The notes under the pieces: generated by a model | Told to the model about the DNA's origin: nothing | Database searches by the model: none | The model's input: only the letters and a program-made list of their open reading frames with translations | Program-made: the position numbers and the translations under genes | Assembly: GCA_043806415.1 (NCBI GenBank) | Contig: JAZDHB010000058.1 | Coordinates: 1-50,556 of the forward strand | Source: CAIXYX01 sp043806415 | GTDB lineage: Archaea > Micrarchaeota > Micrarchaeia > Anstonellales > Anstonellaceae | Direction of reading: 5' to 3' | Length of the DNA stretch: 50,556 nt | Shown: piece after piece, positions 23,480 to 31,298 of the stretch | How positions within the stretch are numbered: position 1 is the first letter of the stretch | Layout: each line of letters begins with the position of its first letter

Positions 23480-24379
23480 TTATGAACTCTTGGCTTCTGT
23501 GCTTGCCCCGGCCTTGCCCTCGAGGGCGTTCTGCAGACGGATAGCCGATGCGAGAAGCGACTCCATGTAGGCGGGGGAGTACGCACCGCTCTCCGATGCC
23601 AGCGCACGGGCCTGGGCCAGCGCGCCGGACAGCAGTTGAACCCTGTTATCTTCGGTGGGGTAAGCGCAATGGATGGACATGTTGTATGCGAGGCCGATTG
23701 AGCACGCGAGGTCGGACTGGAGTGTCTCCTCGTCGATGTCCAGGATCTGGGCCTCGAACAGCCTTCCTTCCTCCTCGGCTGCGACCATGGTCAGGCCGGC
23801 CATGAAAGGCAGGACATTGAGTTTCTGCAAAGCTTTGCAGACCGCGTCCGGGATCTTGGTGCCCGCTTTGGCGACCACCGAATCCTTGGCGACCACGATC
23901 TTGCCGGCTTTGATCTGGGCATTGATGCCCGCGCCCTTCAGTTCCGAGAGGGCCGGTCCGGGCGGCAAATCGGTCTCGCCTTCTTTCACGATGATATCCA
24001 CATCCGCGATCTGGCCGGGTTTGGCGGCCACTTTGGCGCGGGTGAGCTTGAAATGCCTGAACAGTCCGTATGCCGTCAGGTCGGTGAGCACGAGCACGGA
24101 CGGCACGCGGATCCGGTCCGCGAGGCCCTTGCCTTTCGGGCTCATCTCCAGCGAGCGGTGCAGCACCGAATTCTTGGCCATGAGGAACACGGCCTTGCCG
24201 CGCAACTGCTTGCGCGCCGCCTGCAGGAGGCGGTCCGGCAGGGCGCGCACATCGATGAGCGCGACGGTCTTGGCGCCCTTGATGGCCTGGGCGATCTTCT
24301 CGACCTGGGCCTGTTTGCGCACGAGCGCCGGCCGGATTTTCTTGGCCTGCGAGCGTCTGGATCCTTTCATCTTGGTCAT
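23480..24379 (-). CDS. rpl10: Ribosomal protein P0 (archaeal L10)
   Basis: The base of the ribosomal stalk. The N-terminal rRNA-binding domain (RKQAQVEKIAQAIKGAKTVALIDVRALPDRLLQAARKQLRGKAVFLMAKNSV) and the second archaeal domain (PGPALSELKGAGINAQIKAGKIVVAKDSVV) are complete. The C-terminus has helices for P1 dimers (AQARALASESGAYSPAYMESLLASAIRLQNAL) but stops at GKAGASTEAKSS; the long acidic tail with a terminal phenylalanine motif seen in many archaeal P0 proteins is missing. ATGs at 24385, 24379 and 24370 are possible starts. It begins 10-16 bp after the L1 stop. Confidence 0.93.
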   Translation of the reverse strand: MTKMKGSRRSQAKKIRPALVRKQAQVEKIAQAIKGAKTVALIDVRALPDRLLQAARKQLRGKAVFLMAKNSVLHRSLEMSPKGKGLADRIRVPSVLVLTDLTAYGLFRHFKLTRAKVAAKPGQIADVDIIVKEGETDLPPGPALSELKGAGINAQIKAGKIVVAKDSVVAKAGTKIPDAVCKALQKLNVLPFMAGLTMVAAEEEGRLFEAQILDIDEETLQSDLACSIGLAYNMSIHCAYPTEDNRVQLLSGALAQARALASESGAYSPAYMESLLASAIRLQNALEGKAGASTEAKSS

Positions 24380-24395
24380 AATCATCAACCCGTGC

Positions 24396-25046
24396 CTACT
24401 GGCTGTTAGCGCCCGACCCGCCCACTCTCACCGCAGGGCCCATGCTCAATTTGACATAGACCTTGTCGATGCAGGCTTCGCCGACCTTTCCCTTGACTTT
24501 CTCGTGCACGGCCTCGAAATTCTCTTCCAGATCCGGCACGCTCATGCTCTCGACGCCGATGGCGCACTGCACCGTAGGCAGGTATTTCCCCCGGCTGGCG
24601 AGGCGCACCCGGTTCTTGGCCATCTGGATGGCTTCCGCGACGTTGCCCACGATCGGGCGGGGCATGCGGTTGTGCGCGCCCAGCATCTGGCCCAGGTTCT
24701 TGCCGACCAGCACCATCATGTTGGGCGCGGCGATGAACTCGGCCTCTTTGGCGAGCTTCTTCGTGCCCTTCTTGTCCTGTGCCATCTTGGGGATGCCTGC
24801 GGTGTCCACCACTTTCGCGCCGGCCTTGTTGCCCTCGAGGGCCACGGCCTGCTCGCCGAACACGACCACGGGCACGTCCTTTCCCCGGCCCTTGGGCAGG
24901 CTGACGTCCAGGTTCAGGCGGTTCTCCGGCTTGGCCGTGTCAATGCCTTTGAAGTTGAAGATCACGTCGACGGATTGGGCGAACTTGCGTTTGCCCTTGC
25001 CTTCGAGCGCCTTGGTTAGTGCATTTTCGATGTCCTGTTTGTTCAT
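24396..25046 (-). CDS. rpl1: Ribosomal protein L1 (uL1)
   Basis: A 216-residue protein of the L1 stalk. Family features include RKFAQSVDVIFNFKGIDTAKPENRLN, PRPIVGNV and the glycine-rich end VKLSMGPAVRVGG. ATG 25046 is set by an aggaggg ribosome site; the frame extends further into hairpin-array copy C but that is not homologous to L1. In archaea L1 also represses its own mRNA by binding a leader structure; here the leader is occupied by the repeat. The L11 gene that often precedes L1 is absent. Confidence 0.95.
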   Translation of the reverse strand: MNKQDIENALTKALEGKGKRKFAQSVDVIFNFKGIDTAKPENRLNLDVSLPKGRGKDVPVVVFGEQAVALEGNKAGAKVVDTAGIPKMAQDKKGTKKLAKEAEFIAAPNMMVLVGKNLGQMLGAHNRMPRPIVGNVAEAIQMAKNRVRLASRGKYLPTVQCAIGVESMSVPDLEENFEAVHEKVKGKVGEACIDKVYVKLSMGPAVRVGGSGANSQ

Positions 25047-25059
25047 CTGCTCCCTCCTG

Positions 25060-25180
25060 TCCGAACCGCGGGGCGGGGCTTCGGCCCCTCCCCCCAGTTT
25101 CAGGTCGAGCAAGCCCTGCGGGGCTTGCGCGCGCAAGCCGTTGAAGCGGCTTGCTCGTCATCCTGACCCCCTCCCCACGG
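25060..25180 (+). repeat. Hairpin-array repeat, copy C, in the leader of the L1 operon
   Basis: Opens with tccgaaccgcgg, then a ggggc-ttcg-gcccc hairpin (25075-25088) and ctccccccagttt, and closes with tcctgaccccctcccc, the same ends as copies A and B. Internal cargo: hairpins 25109-25128 and 25133-25154, both enclosed by an outer cgagca/tgctcg stem (25106-25111 with 25152-25157). The 25109-25128 hairpin is the exact reverse complement of the copy A hairpin at 4139-4158. It starts 14 bp upstream of the L1 ATG. Confidence 0.85.
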
Positions 25181-25189
25181 GAAGTTGTC

Positions 25190-25396
25190 AGAGACAGTAT
25201 AACGGGAAAAACAGCTTGTTTAAGCTAATTTTTCTATTTTGTCTATGGCGATGAGGATTTAAAAAGATTCGCCAACGATTTCCGTTTGTTCTGTCCTACT
25301 TCACCCGCTCGCAAAAGTCTTAAATCATCTTTAAATAAGGTTTACCGTGGCAGTTCAAGCCACATCTTTTTAAATGCATTGAGTATATGATAAATC
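25190..25396. other. AT-rich gene-free stretch
   Basis: No gene is visible between copy C and the structured element at 25397. The stretch is AT-rich and contains plus-strand TATA-like sequences ctttaaata (25330-25338) and tttttaaat (about 25367-25375), and a small hairpin gtggc-agttcaa-gccac (25348-25364). The minus-strand sequences should include the promoter of the L1 operon, e.g. the block around 25200-25265. Confidence 0.45.
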
Positions 25397-25473
25397 GTAG
25401 TGCGTTGATACCGTGGTGTTCGTCTGAGCGTCGCTCTATGCGTACGCGAGAACCATAAGCGGTGTAGCACTAC
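25397..25473 (+). ncRNA. Candidate structured RNA (77 nt)
   Basis: gtagtgc (25397-25403) pairs perfectly with gcactac (25467-25473). Inside, accg (25410-25413) pairs with cggt (25460-25463), tggtgttcg (25414-25422) pairs with cgagaacca (25447-25455) apart from one mismatch and one wobble, and gagc-gtc-gctc (25426-25436) closes an apical hairpin. A TATA-like tttttaaat lies about 25 bp upstream. It does not fit a tRNA on either strand (no T-arm motif). Its end overlaps the DUF3800 stop codon, so it could instead be a 3'-end structure of that minus-strand mRNA. Confidence 0.4.
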
Positions 25474-26123
25474 CTCGTGTTCTTATTATTGGGTTTTGTC
25501 AGTAAACCGTTAGGTTTCGGTTCGCATTCAAAGATATGGTCGTCTACGACGTCCAGTAAGCCACTTGTTTTCATAAGCTTAGCGCGAAAAGCTCCGGCTA
25601 TCAAATCTGCCAATTGGAGGCCGCTGATGGTCTGGGATTTGCGCTCTTCCACACGCAGGTTCTTTTTGCTTTTTCGAAGTACTTGGACAAACCGCCTCAC
25701 GCTGTCTAATGACTCCTTGGATAATTTCTCGTCGATTATTACAATAACTTCTTCTTTTTTCTCTATTTTATCTGCGAAGTTTCCTGCAATCGAGAGTAGC
25801 ATTTGGGTTTGTATTCTCTCTTCATTTTTTCCAGTGGTTAAACTCGCATCCGCTTTTTCTACGTCCACATATGCCAAATAGAACTTATGGTATTCTTTAT
25901 TGATCAGCTTTATCGCAATTTCCTGTTGGAATCTAGAGATATCATGGTATTTTATCTCTTTGGGGTCCCGGATCTGCTTGCCTTGGGCTTCACAATTTTT
26001 TCTGATGCGACGGATTAAATCTTCTGCGAATTGTTTGTTGTTGCAAACACAAAATGAGAGAACCAAGTATTTCTGTCTTGCATTTATATTCGTCGAACCC
26101 GATTCGTCTACAAAGACAAACAT
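25470..26123 (-). CDS. DUF3800 protein (RNase H-like fold)
   Basis: A 217-residue DUF3800 protein. Family features are the N-terminal MFVFVDESGSTN with its conserved aspartate and glutamate, VIVIIDEKLSKES (about 126) and LQLADLIAGAFRAKL near the end. The family is predicted to have an RNase H-like nuclease fold and often occurs with phage, plasmid or defence genes; its activity is unproven. The gene is clearly AT-richer than its neighbours and uses different codons, suggesting recent transfer. It stands alone, with the structured element at 25397 touching its stop codon. Confidence 0.85.
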   Translation of the reverse strand: MFVFVDESGSTNINARQKYLVLSFCVCNNKQFAEDLIRRIRKNCEAQGKQIRDPKEIKYHDISRFQQEIAIKLINKEYHKFYLAYVDVEKADASLTTGKNEERIQTQMLLSIAGNFADKIEKKEEVIVIIDEKLSKESLDSVRRFVQVLRKSKKNLRVEERKSQTISGLQLADLIAGAFRAKLMKTSGLLDVVDDHIFECEPKPNGLLTKPNNKNTR

Positions 26124-26208
26124 ATCAGTATTTCTGGCTGACAGGTTAAAAGGTTAGTATACTTGTCTCTGCGAAATAATAGCTCAAGAAAACCTCTCCA
26201 TTCTTTCC

Positions 26209-26223
26209 TAGCCCGGGCTTTTT
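26209..26223 (+). terminator. Palindrome plus T-run
   Basis: agcccgggct followed by tttttt on the plus strand, in the gap between DUF3800 and the 26266 gene. It looks like an intrinsic terminator isolating the promoter cttttatact (about 26236-26245) of the next gene, but no plus-strand gene precedes it. Confidence 0.3.
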
Positions 26224-26265
26224 TAGCTCGGTATTCTTTTATACTTTCCATCCTTTCTCCCTTGT

Positions 26266-27180
26266 ATGTCTTTGTGCGAGCCGAACCGCGTGCGCGCCCT
26301 GCGCCTGGGCTTGGGCCTGTCCCTGATCGGGCTTGTTTTCCTCTCGATGTTCGGGTGCGTCGATTTCTACGTGCGCCAGCAGTTCTACCCCAACGGCCGC
26401 TCCACTGTGCTTGAGCAGATTCCGCTCGCCAGCCCGCTGGCCAAGCTCAACCACACCATGACCCTCCCGCCCGCCCCGTACGACCAGCGCCCGGCCGGCT
26501 GGCTCGGCTTCATCGACGCGCAGTGCGCCGCGGCCGGCTCGTACGAGCCCGGCGCGACGTGCCATCGCTCCGGCGACTGGCTGGTCATCGATCAGGAGCG
26601 GGTGCCCGGCCCCGAATACGCCTTCGTGAGCTACAACGAGTTCCCCTACCGCGTCTACGAGCTCAACGTCTCGGCCATCCCCGGCCCGCCCGCACCGAAC
26701 CTCACGTCGTTCAATGTGGGTTACATCCCGCTCGAGCGCAACCTGACCCATGCTGACAAGGATAACGTGCTCAAGCTGCGCGCCCTGGGCGTGAACTACT
26801 ATTACACCATCATCATGCCCGGCGACATCGTCAATTATTCGACCGGCCATCTCAGCGACCAAGGGTTGGAGGTCAACGGGATCGAGCAGCTCTACTCCCG
26901 CCAGCCCATCTTCGTGCAAAGCAAGGAGCTGGACACCGGCCAGCTCGCGCTCATCGTGGTGTTCCCGCTGCTCATCCTGCTCTTCTTGGATTTCGTGGCC
27001 ATCTTAGGCTACAAGGAATGGAAGAAGCGCCGCGACCAATCCGAGGTCCGGCGCCGGGCGCGCGAGGAAGAGGAACTCAAGTCGCGCGTGTTCCGCAAGA
27101 ACCCCAAGCTCAAATCCAACCAAGTCTACATCGCCGAGGACGCGCCCGAGGGCACCTCTCCGGATCAGGACGCGCCCTGA
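26266..27180 (+). CDS. Membrane-anchored extracellular protein of unknown function
   Basis: A 304-residue protein I cannot assign. A membrane helix at residues about 14-32 (LGLGLSLIGLVFLSMFGCV) precedes an extracytoplasmic domain of about 190 residues with two nearby cysteines and an NYYYTIIMPGDIVNYSTGHLSDQGLEVNG segment. A second helix follows (LALIVVFPLLILLFLDFVAILGY, about 225-247), then a charged cytoplasmic tail (EEEELKSRVFRKNPKLKSNQVYI). The tail end is encoded by short GC repeats (gacgcgccc, see 27138-27201). ATG 26266 follows a TATA-like element at about 26236. Confidence 0.65.
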   Translation: MSLCEPNRVRALRLGLGLSLIGLVFLSMFGCVDFYVRQQFYPNGRSTVLEQIPLASPLAKLNHTMTLPPAPYDQRPAGWLGFIDAQCAAAGSYEPGATCHRSGDWLVIDQERVPGPEYAFVSYNEFPYRVYELNVSAIPGPPAPNLTSFNVGYIPLERNLTHADKDNVLKLRALGVNYYYTIIMPGDIVNYSTGHLSDQGLEVNGIEQLYSRQPIFVQSKELDTGQLALIVVFPLLILLFLDFVAILGYKEWKKRRDQSEVRRRAREEEELKSRVFRKNPKLKSNQVYIAEDAPEGTSPDQDAP

Positions 27181-27326
27181 AAACTCAAGACGCGCCTTAG
27201 GGCATCCCGCTCCCGGACCAAGAGGCGCCCCGCGCAATGCAAGCGCCCCGACGGGCTGCGCATCGCCCAAGCTTTCTCGCGCGTCATCCGGGCCGCTTTT
27301 CCATCTCCGCTGTCCTACTGATCTTT

Positions 27327-28526
27327 TCATCTCCTCCTGTTTTTCATCCCTTCGAGCAGCCGGCATGCCGCGCACACGTCCGAGGCCGAGGCTTCGCCGC
27401 ACCGGGCGCATTCCATCAAGCCCCCACCCTCCTCGGCGGCCGCCCCCTTCGCCAGCCAGGGCCTCATGCGCAGGAACGCGTTGAACATCCGGCTTTTGGT
27501 GCCCGGGTATTTCTCTTCCATGTCGTTGAGCAGGCGGCGCACCTGCTGGCGCATCGCCTCCTGCGCATACGGACAGGACATGAATTCGATCCGGATGTCG
27601 TTGAGCACGGCCCACGTGGCGATCTCCTTCTCGTAGCAGCGGATGAGCGGCATGATGCGCGGGACGAACATCTTGCGGCCCTCCTCCGGCTTGGGGGCCG
27701 GCCAGAAGCGCGCCAGCCTCGCCGGCTCGTTCCGGAAGAGGTTCAAGAGGACGGTCTGCGCCGCATCATCCAGATTGTGGCCCATGGCCAGCTTGTCCGC
27801 CCCGAGGCGCGCCGCCCCGGCGTTGAGCAGATAGCGTCGGAACACGCCGCAGTAGGTGCAGGCGCCCTGCCGTTTTCGGCTCGGAGGCTCCGCGCTCCGC
27901 GCCAGCCTGCCCGCGTCGCTTTCCTGTGTTTTCCCGCCCGCGCCGGCCTTCTTGGCTTTCTTGTCCGCGCGGCAGGCATCGGATGCGTGTGCCGCCAGAC
28001 CCGTTCCGCCGGCCTCTCGTGCCGCCCCGGGCGAGCCCGCGTCCCCCTGCGCCGTTGTCTTGAGCATCCGGTCCAGCGGCATCCCGAATTCCTTCTCGAA
28101 CGAGACGATATGCAGCTTCACGCCCAGTTTCCGGCATTCTTTCCTGGCGACCTGCACGGTTTTCGGCCGGTAGCCCCCGATGCCCTCGTCCACCAGAAGC
28201 GCGCTCAGCTTCATCGGCAGCCTTTTCCCGAGGCGGGCGAGCATGTGCAGCAGCGTGACGCTGTCCTTCCCGCCGGAGAGGGCCACCGCCACGTGCTCGC
28301 CCGGGAGGATCATGGAGAATTCGCGCACGCTGGCGCCCACCTTCTTTGCGAACTCTTCCTCGAAATGGGTCCGGCACAGTCCCGCTCCCGCCCAATTCGA
28401 GATGCACGCGCTCCGGCCGCATCGATGGCAGCACTCGCTGCCCTCCCTTCCCGGCGCCGGGCGGCCGGATGCCGATCTCTTGTTCCGGCCCGAGCCGGTG
28501 CCGCCCCTTTTTTTTCCCTGTCCCAT
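27327..28526 (-). CDS. Ncs6/TtcA-family tRNA 2-thiolation enzyme with long insertion
   Basis: A 399-residue PP-loop ATPase of the TtcA/Ncs6 (Ctu1) group. It has an N-terminal zinc finger (CHRCGRSACISNWAGAGLCRTHF), the PP-loop VALSGGKDSVTLLHML (about 80), the internal CTYCG pair (about 218), MGHNLDDAAQTVLLNLFRNEP and a C-terminal zinc ribbon (CARCGEASASDVCAAC). It should thiolate uridine in tRNA using sulfur from a ubiquitin-like carrier; that carrier is the gene directly upstream. Residues about 150-215 are an Ala/Gly/Lys-rich insertion, placed between VSFEKEFGMPLDRML and CTYCG, not normally present. Confidence 0.9.
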   Translation of the reverse strand: MGQGKKRGGTGSGRNKRSASGRPAPGREGSECCHRCGRSACISNWAGAGLCRTHFEEEFAKKVGASVREFSMILPGEHVAVALSGGKDSVTLLHMLARLGKRLPMKLSALLVDEGIGGYRPKTVQVARKECRKLGVKLHIVSFEKEFGMPLDRMLKTTAQGDAGSPGAAREAGGTGLAAHASDACRADKKAKKAGAGGKTQESDAGRLARSAEPPSRKRQGACTYCGVFRRYLLNAGAARLGADKLAMGHNLDDAAQTVLLNLFRNEPARLARFWPAPKPEEGRKMFVPRIMPLIRCYEKEIATWAVLNDIRIEFMSCPYAQEAMRQQVRRLLNDMEEKYPGTKSRMFNAFLRMRPWLAKGAAAEEGGGLMECARCGEASASDVCAACRLLEGMKNRRR

Positions 28527-28529
28527 TTT

Positions 28530-28724
28530 TCAACCGCCGAACACGACCCGGATGACCTCGACCTTGTTTTTTGGCACGAGCGCGGCGCCTTCGGGCCGCA
28601 CCCGCCCGTCCACCTTGAGCACCGCCTCCTGCGGGCTCACCTTGAGCAGGCGCATCAGCTCCCGTCCGTTAGGGGGCATTTTTTTCAATGTCACGGGTTT
28701 GTTGTCGAGCAATATCTTTGTCAT
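28530..28724 (-). CDS. Ubiquitin-like sulfur carrier protein (SAMP/Urm1/ThiS type)
   Basis: A 64-residue beta-grasp protein ending in VEVIRVVFGG; the C-terminal Gly-Gly is the site that is adenylated and thiocarboxylated in ThiS, MoaD, Urm1 and archaeal SAMPs. The stop codon is 3 bp before the start of the Ncs6-like gene, so the two form an operon and the carrier most likely supplies sulfur for tRNA thiolation, as Urm1 does for Ncs6. An E1-like activating enzyme is not in the window. Confidence 0.85.
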   Translation of the reverse strand: MTKILLDNKPVTLKKMPPNGRELMRLLKVSPQEAVLKVDGRVRPEGAALVPKNKVEVIRVVFGG

Positions 28725-28865
28725 ATCCTATCTTCCTCATCCTGTTCCTCTCCGTTCCGGATGGCCGCCATGGGATGGCGATGGGAGAATCGGGGAAAAC
28801 GGGGGCCGCTTTGCCAAGCCCCCTCCCGCCGTCCGTTCCTTGCGATGTTTCTTTTTCCATCTTGC

Positions 28866-31286
28866 ATGTTTTTAAGCTTCGTCGCATTCATCCTGCGCGT
28901 GTCGGATCGCCGTCTCATTCCCAATCCCATTCTTCTCTTCGCTTTTCTTTTACTTTTCTTGCCGCTCGTCCATTCCGCGCTGGATGCCGGCCGCATCGTA
29001 TCCGCCAGCTATTACATCATCGAGAACCAATCCATCGACATCACCACCGGCACGATGTCCAACCTGAGCATCAACCTCACCCTGCCTGCCGACGCCCGGA
29101 TCGTCACCACGCCTCCCGGATCCAACGTGGTCCAAGACGCCGATGGCAATCTCAAGCTGCAGATATCCGAACCCGCCCCGAAGGTCCCCTACCATCTGTT
29201 CGTCAACGCGACCGTGAGCACCAACCAGTCCGTCATCGACTCGCTGCCGGACCCGCTGGTCATTCCCGGCGAGATATCCCGATATCTTGGTTCGACCCCG
29301 CAGGTTCCGGCCAGCGACCCCAAGTACCGCGCGCTGGCCATGAACATCACCCAGAATGCCACCTCGCCGTTCGAGCGCCTCGCGCTCCTCGCCCGGTGGG
29401 TGAATTCCTACATCACCTATGATGCGGATTACGTGAGCAAGTCTCCGTCCGCGGACGAGATCCTCGCCTCCCGTCGCGGGGTATGCACCGAGTATGCCAC
29501 GCTCTTCACCACCCTCTCGCGCTCCTTGGGGTATCCGACCCGGTTCGTGAACGGATATGCCTATTCCGACCAATACTCCTCGTGGCTGGGCCACGCCTGG
29601 ACCGAAGTGTACCTCGGCCGCTGGGTTCCGGTGGATCCCACCTGGATGGAGGTCGGGCGGTTGGACGCGACCCACATCGTCTCCTCGCGGCAGGCGGCGC
29701 AGGATTTCAAGTTCGCCACCGTTTCCGCCCTGGTCTATCCCCCGTCGGCCGACATCGTCTGGGAGGGTGCGCAATCCCAAGGGGTGCTGGCCAACAACAT
29801 CCATCTGGTCTCCAGCTCGGTCGCCAACCTCGCTTCACAAGACTACCGGTTGGGCGCCTCGTCCACCATCCTGCCGCCCGGCGCCCGCTTCCTCGTCTTC
29901 ATGTCCTATCCATCCGAGGATTACCACCTGCTCCGCGTCTCGCTCGCCCCCTGCATCAGCGGCTCAAGCGTTTCCCTTGTCCAACTGGACGATCCCTCGC
30001 AGGATGTCATCGCCGCCCCGAACAAGACCTTCCAGATCATCTGGACCGGCCGCGTCGGCGATTCCCTGGAGTCGAACGTGCAGTACTCCTGCCCGCTCAC
30101 CCTGAATTCCAACTACCTCCCGCTCCAGACCATGCCCCTTAACATCACGTCGGATTCGCGCCTGCAATGGCCGCTCATCAATGCCACCTTGCGCTCGGAT
30201 TCCATCCAAGCCGGCCAGAAGCAGAGCGTATTCGTGCGTCTGCCCGTCTCCATGGCAGGCAAGAGCGTGACCCTGCTTGAATCCGATCGGCTGATGCGCG
30301 CCAATGCCAGCGAGGACGGGAGCGTATTCTTCGAATTCTATCCGGATCGGATCGGGCCCCATGCGCTCTACGTGTTCTCCACATTGGGCGCGCCGGTGGA
30401 ATTCAATTACACCGTCCGCTTCGCGCCGGGCCTGGACGTGTCCGAGCCGATCCCCGAGCAACCCCTCGTGAAAGGCGAGCCCGACCGCATCGGCCTGCGC
30501 CTGGCCGATTCGTCCGCCAACGTGCCTGCCCGCCGCCTCGAATGGTCTTGGGGTGCTCAGAGCGGCGAGCTGGACCTGCCGTCCGGCTCTTCCAGCAACG
30601 TCTCGATCCTGTTCACTCCGGCTGCGAGCGGCTCGTACTTCTTCACCGTCACCCTCCGCGGACCGAACGGCGAAGTCCTCCTGCGAAACTCCTGGCCGCT
30701 CGAGGCGACCGAGCCCTCCTCGGTTTCCGTGGCGGTCGAGAAGGTCTTCGCGCTCCCGGACGGCCAGTGGCAGGCCCACATCTACGTGAACCGCACCGGC
30801 GTGGTCAATGATCCCTACCTGCTCCTGCTCGACGGCCGGGCGATCAGCATCCCGCCCGACGGGCACCTGGCCTTCAATATCCCCAGCGGAACACACGAAT
30901 GCACCATCGTCTGGCACGACTCGCTTCGGCAGGAGAAACGCATCGGCTGGTCGCTGGAGGTGTCCAGCGCCACCCGCCAGCCCGAGATGGACGCCCTCAC
31001 GTCGCTATTGACCGACAGCAAGAGCTTCTTCATCGTCTCCGCCGGCGTTTTCCTCATCCTCATCTGCGTCTTTGGCTTCGGCCTTTATTTCGCCATCCGG
31101 CGCGAGCGCCTGGCCGAAGGGGCCCGGCAGGCAAGGGAGGCCGCCTCCACACCCGACGATGCGTCGCCTTCCGGCGCTTCCAAGGGACCGTTCGCCCCGC
31201 CAGACCGTCCCCTCTCCAATCCCGGTTTTAGCGGCGCTCGACCGCCCGATCCGGGCCGGGAGGATTCCGATCCATTCAAGCGCTAG
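28866..31286 (+). CDS. Transglutaminase-like surface protein
   Basis: An 806-residue extracellular protein. A signal/anchor (NPILLFAFLLLFLPLVHS, about 19-36) leads to an N-terminal beta domain and a transglutaminase-like cysteine protease core with its triad in RRGVCTEYATLFTTLSRSLGYPTRFVNG (Cys about 206), LGHAWTEVYLG (His) and WVPVDPTW (Asp). Several beta-sandwich regions follow. A C-terminal membrane helix (SFFIVSAGVFLILICVFGFGLYFAI, about 720-745) ends in a low-complexity Pro/Ser tail. It may crosslink or trim surface proteins (inference). ATG 28866 is chosen; ATG 28845 is possible. The frame is open far upstream (to 27237) but that part is antisense to the thiolation genes. Confidence 0.87.
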   Translation: MFLSFVAFILRVSDRRLIPNPILLFAFLLLFLPLVHSALDAGRIVSASYYIIENQSIDITTGTMSNLSINLTLPADARIVTTPPGSNVVQDADGNLKLQISEPAPKVPYHLFVNATVSTNQSVIDSLPDPLVIPGEISRYLGSTPQVPASDPKYRALAMNITQNATSPFERLALLARWVNSYITYDADYVSKSPSADEILASRRGVCTEYATLFTTLSRSLGYPTRFVNGYAYSDQYSSWLGHAWTEVYLGRWVPVDPTWMEVGRLDATHIVSSRQAAQDFKFATVSALVYPPSADIVWEGAQSQGVLANNIHLVSSSVANLASQDYRLGASSTILPPGARFLVFMSYPSEDYHLLRVSLAPCISGSSVSLVQLDDPSQDVIAAPNKTFQIIWTGRVGDSLESNVQYSCPLTLNSNYLPLQTMPLNITSDSRLQWPLINATLRSDSIQAGQKQSVFVRLPVSMAGKSVTLLESDRLMRANASEDGSVFFEFYPDRIGPHALYVFSTLGAPVEFNYTVRFAPGLDVSEPIPEQPLVKGEPDRIGLRLADSSANVPARRLEWSWGAQSGELDLPSGSSSNVSILFTPAASGSYFFTVTLRGPNGEVLLRNSWPLEATEPSSVSVAVEKVFALPDGQWQAHIYVNRTGVVNDPYLLLLDGRAISIPPDGHLAFNIPSGTHECTIVWHDSLRQEKRIGWSLEVSSATRQPEMDALTSLLTDSKSFFIVSAGVFLILICVFGFGLYFAIRRERLAEGARQAREAASTPDDASPSGASKGPFAPPDRPLSNPGFSGARPPDPGREDSDPFKR

Positions 31287-31298
31287 GGGGTATCCATC

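Noticed and set aside
25397..25473. tRNA gene
   Set aside because: Size and 7-bp closing stem fit, but neither strand has a T-arm motif, D-arm or sensible anticodon loop.
27237..28865. Open frame extending the transglutaminase gene about 540 codons upstream
   Set aside because: It is antisense to the thiolation operon, has no homology of its own, and the signal peptide begins at 28866.
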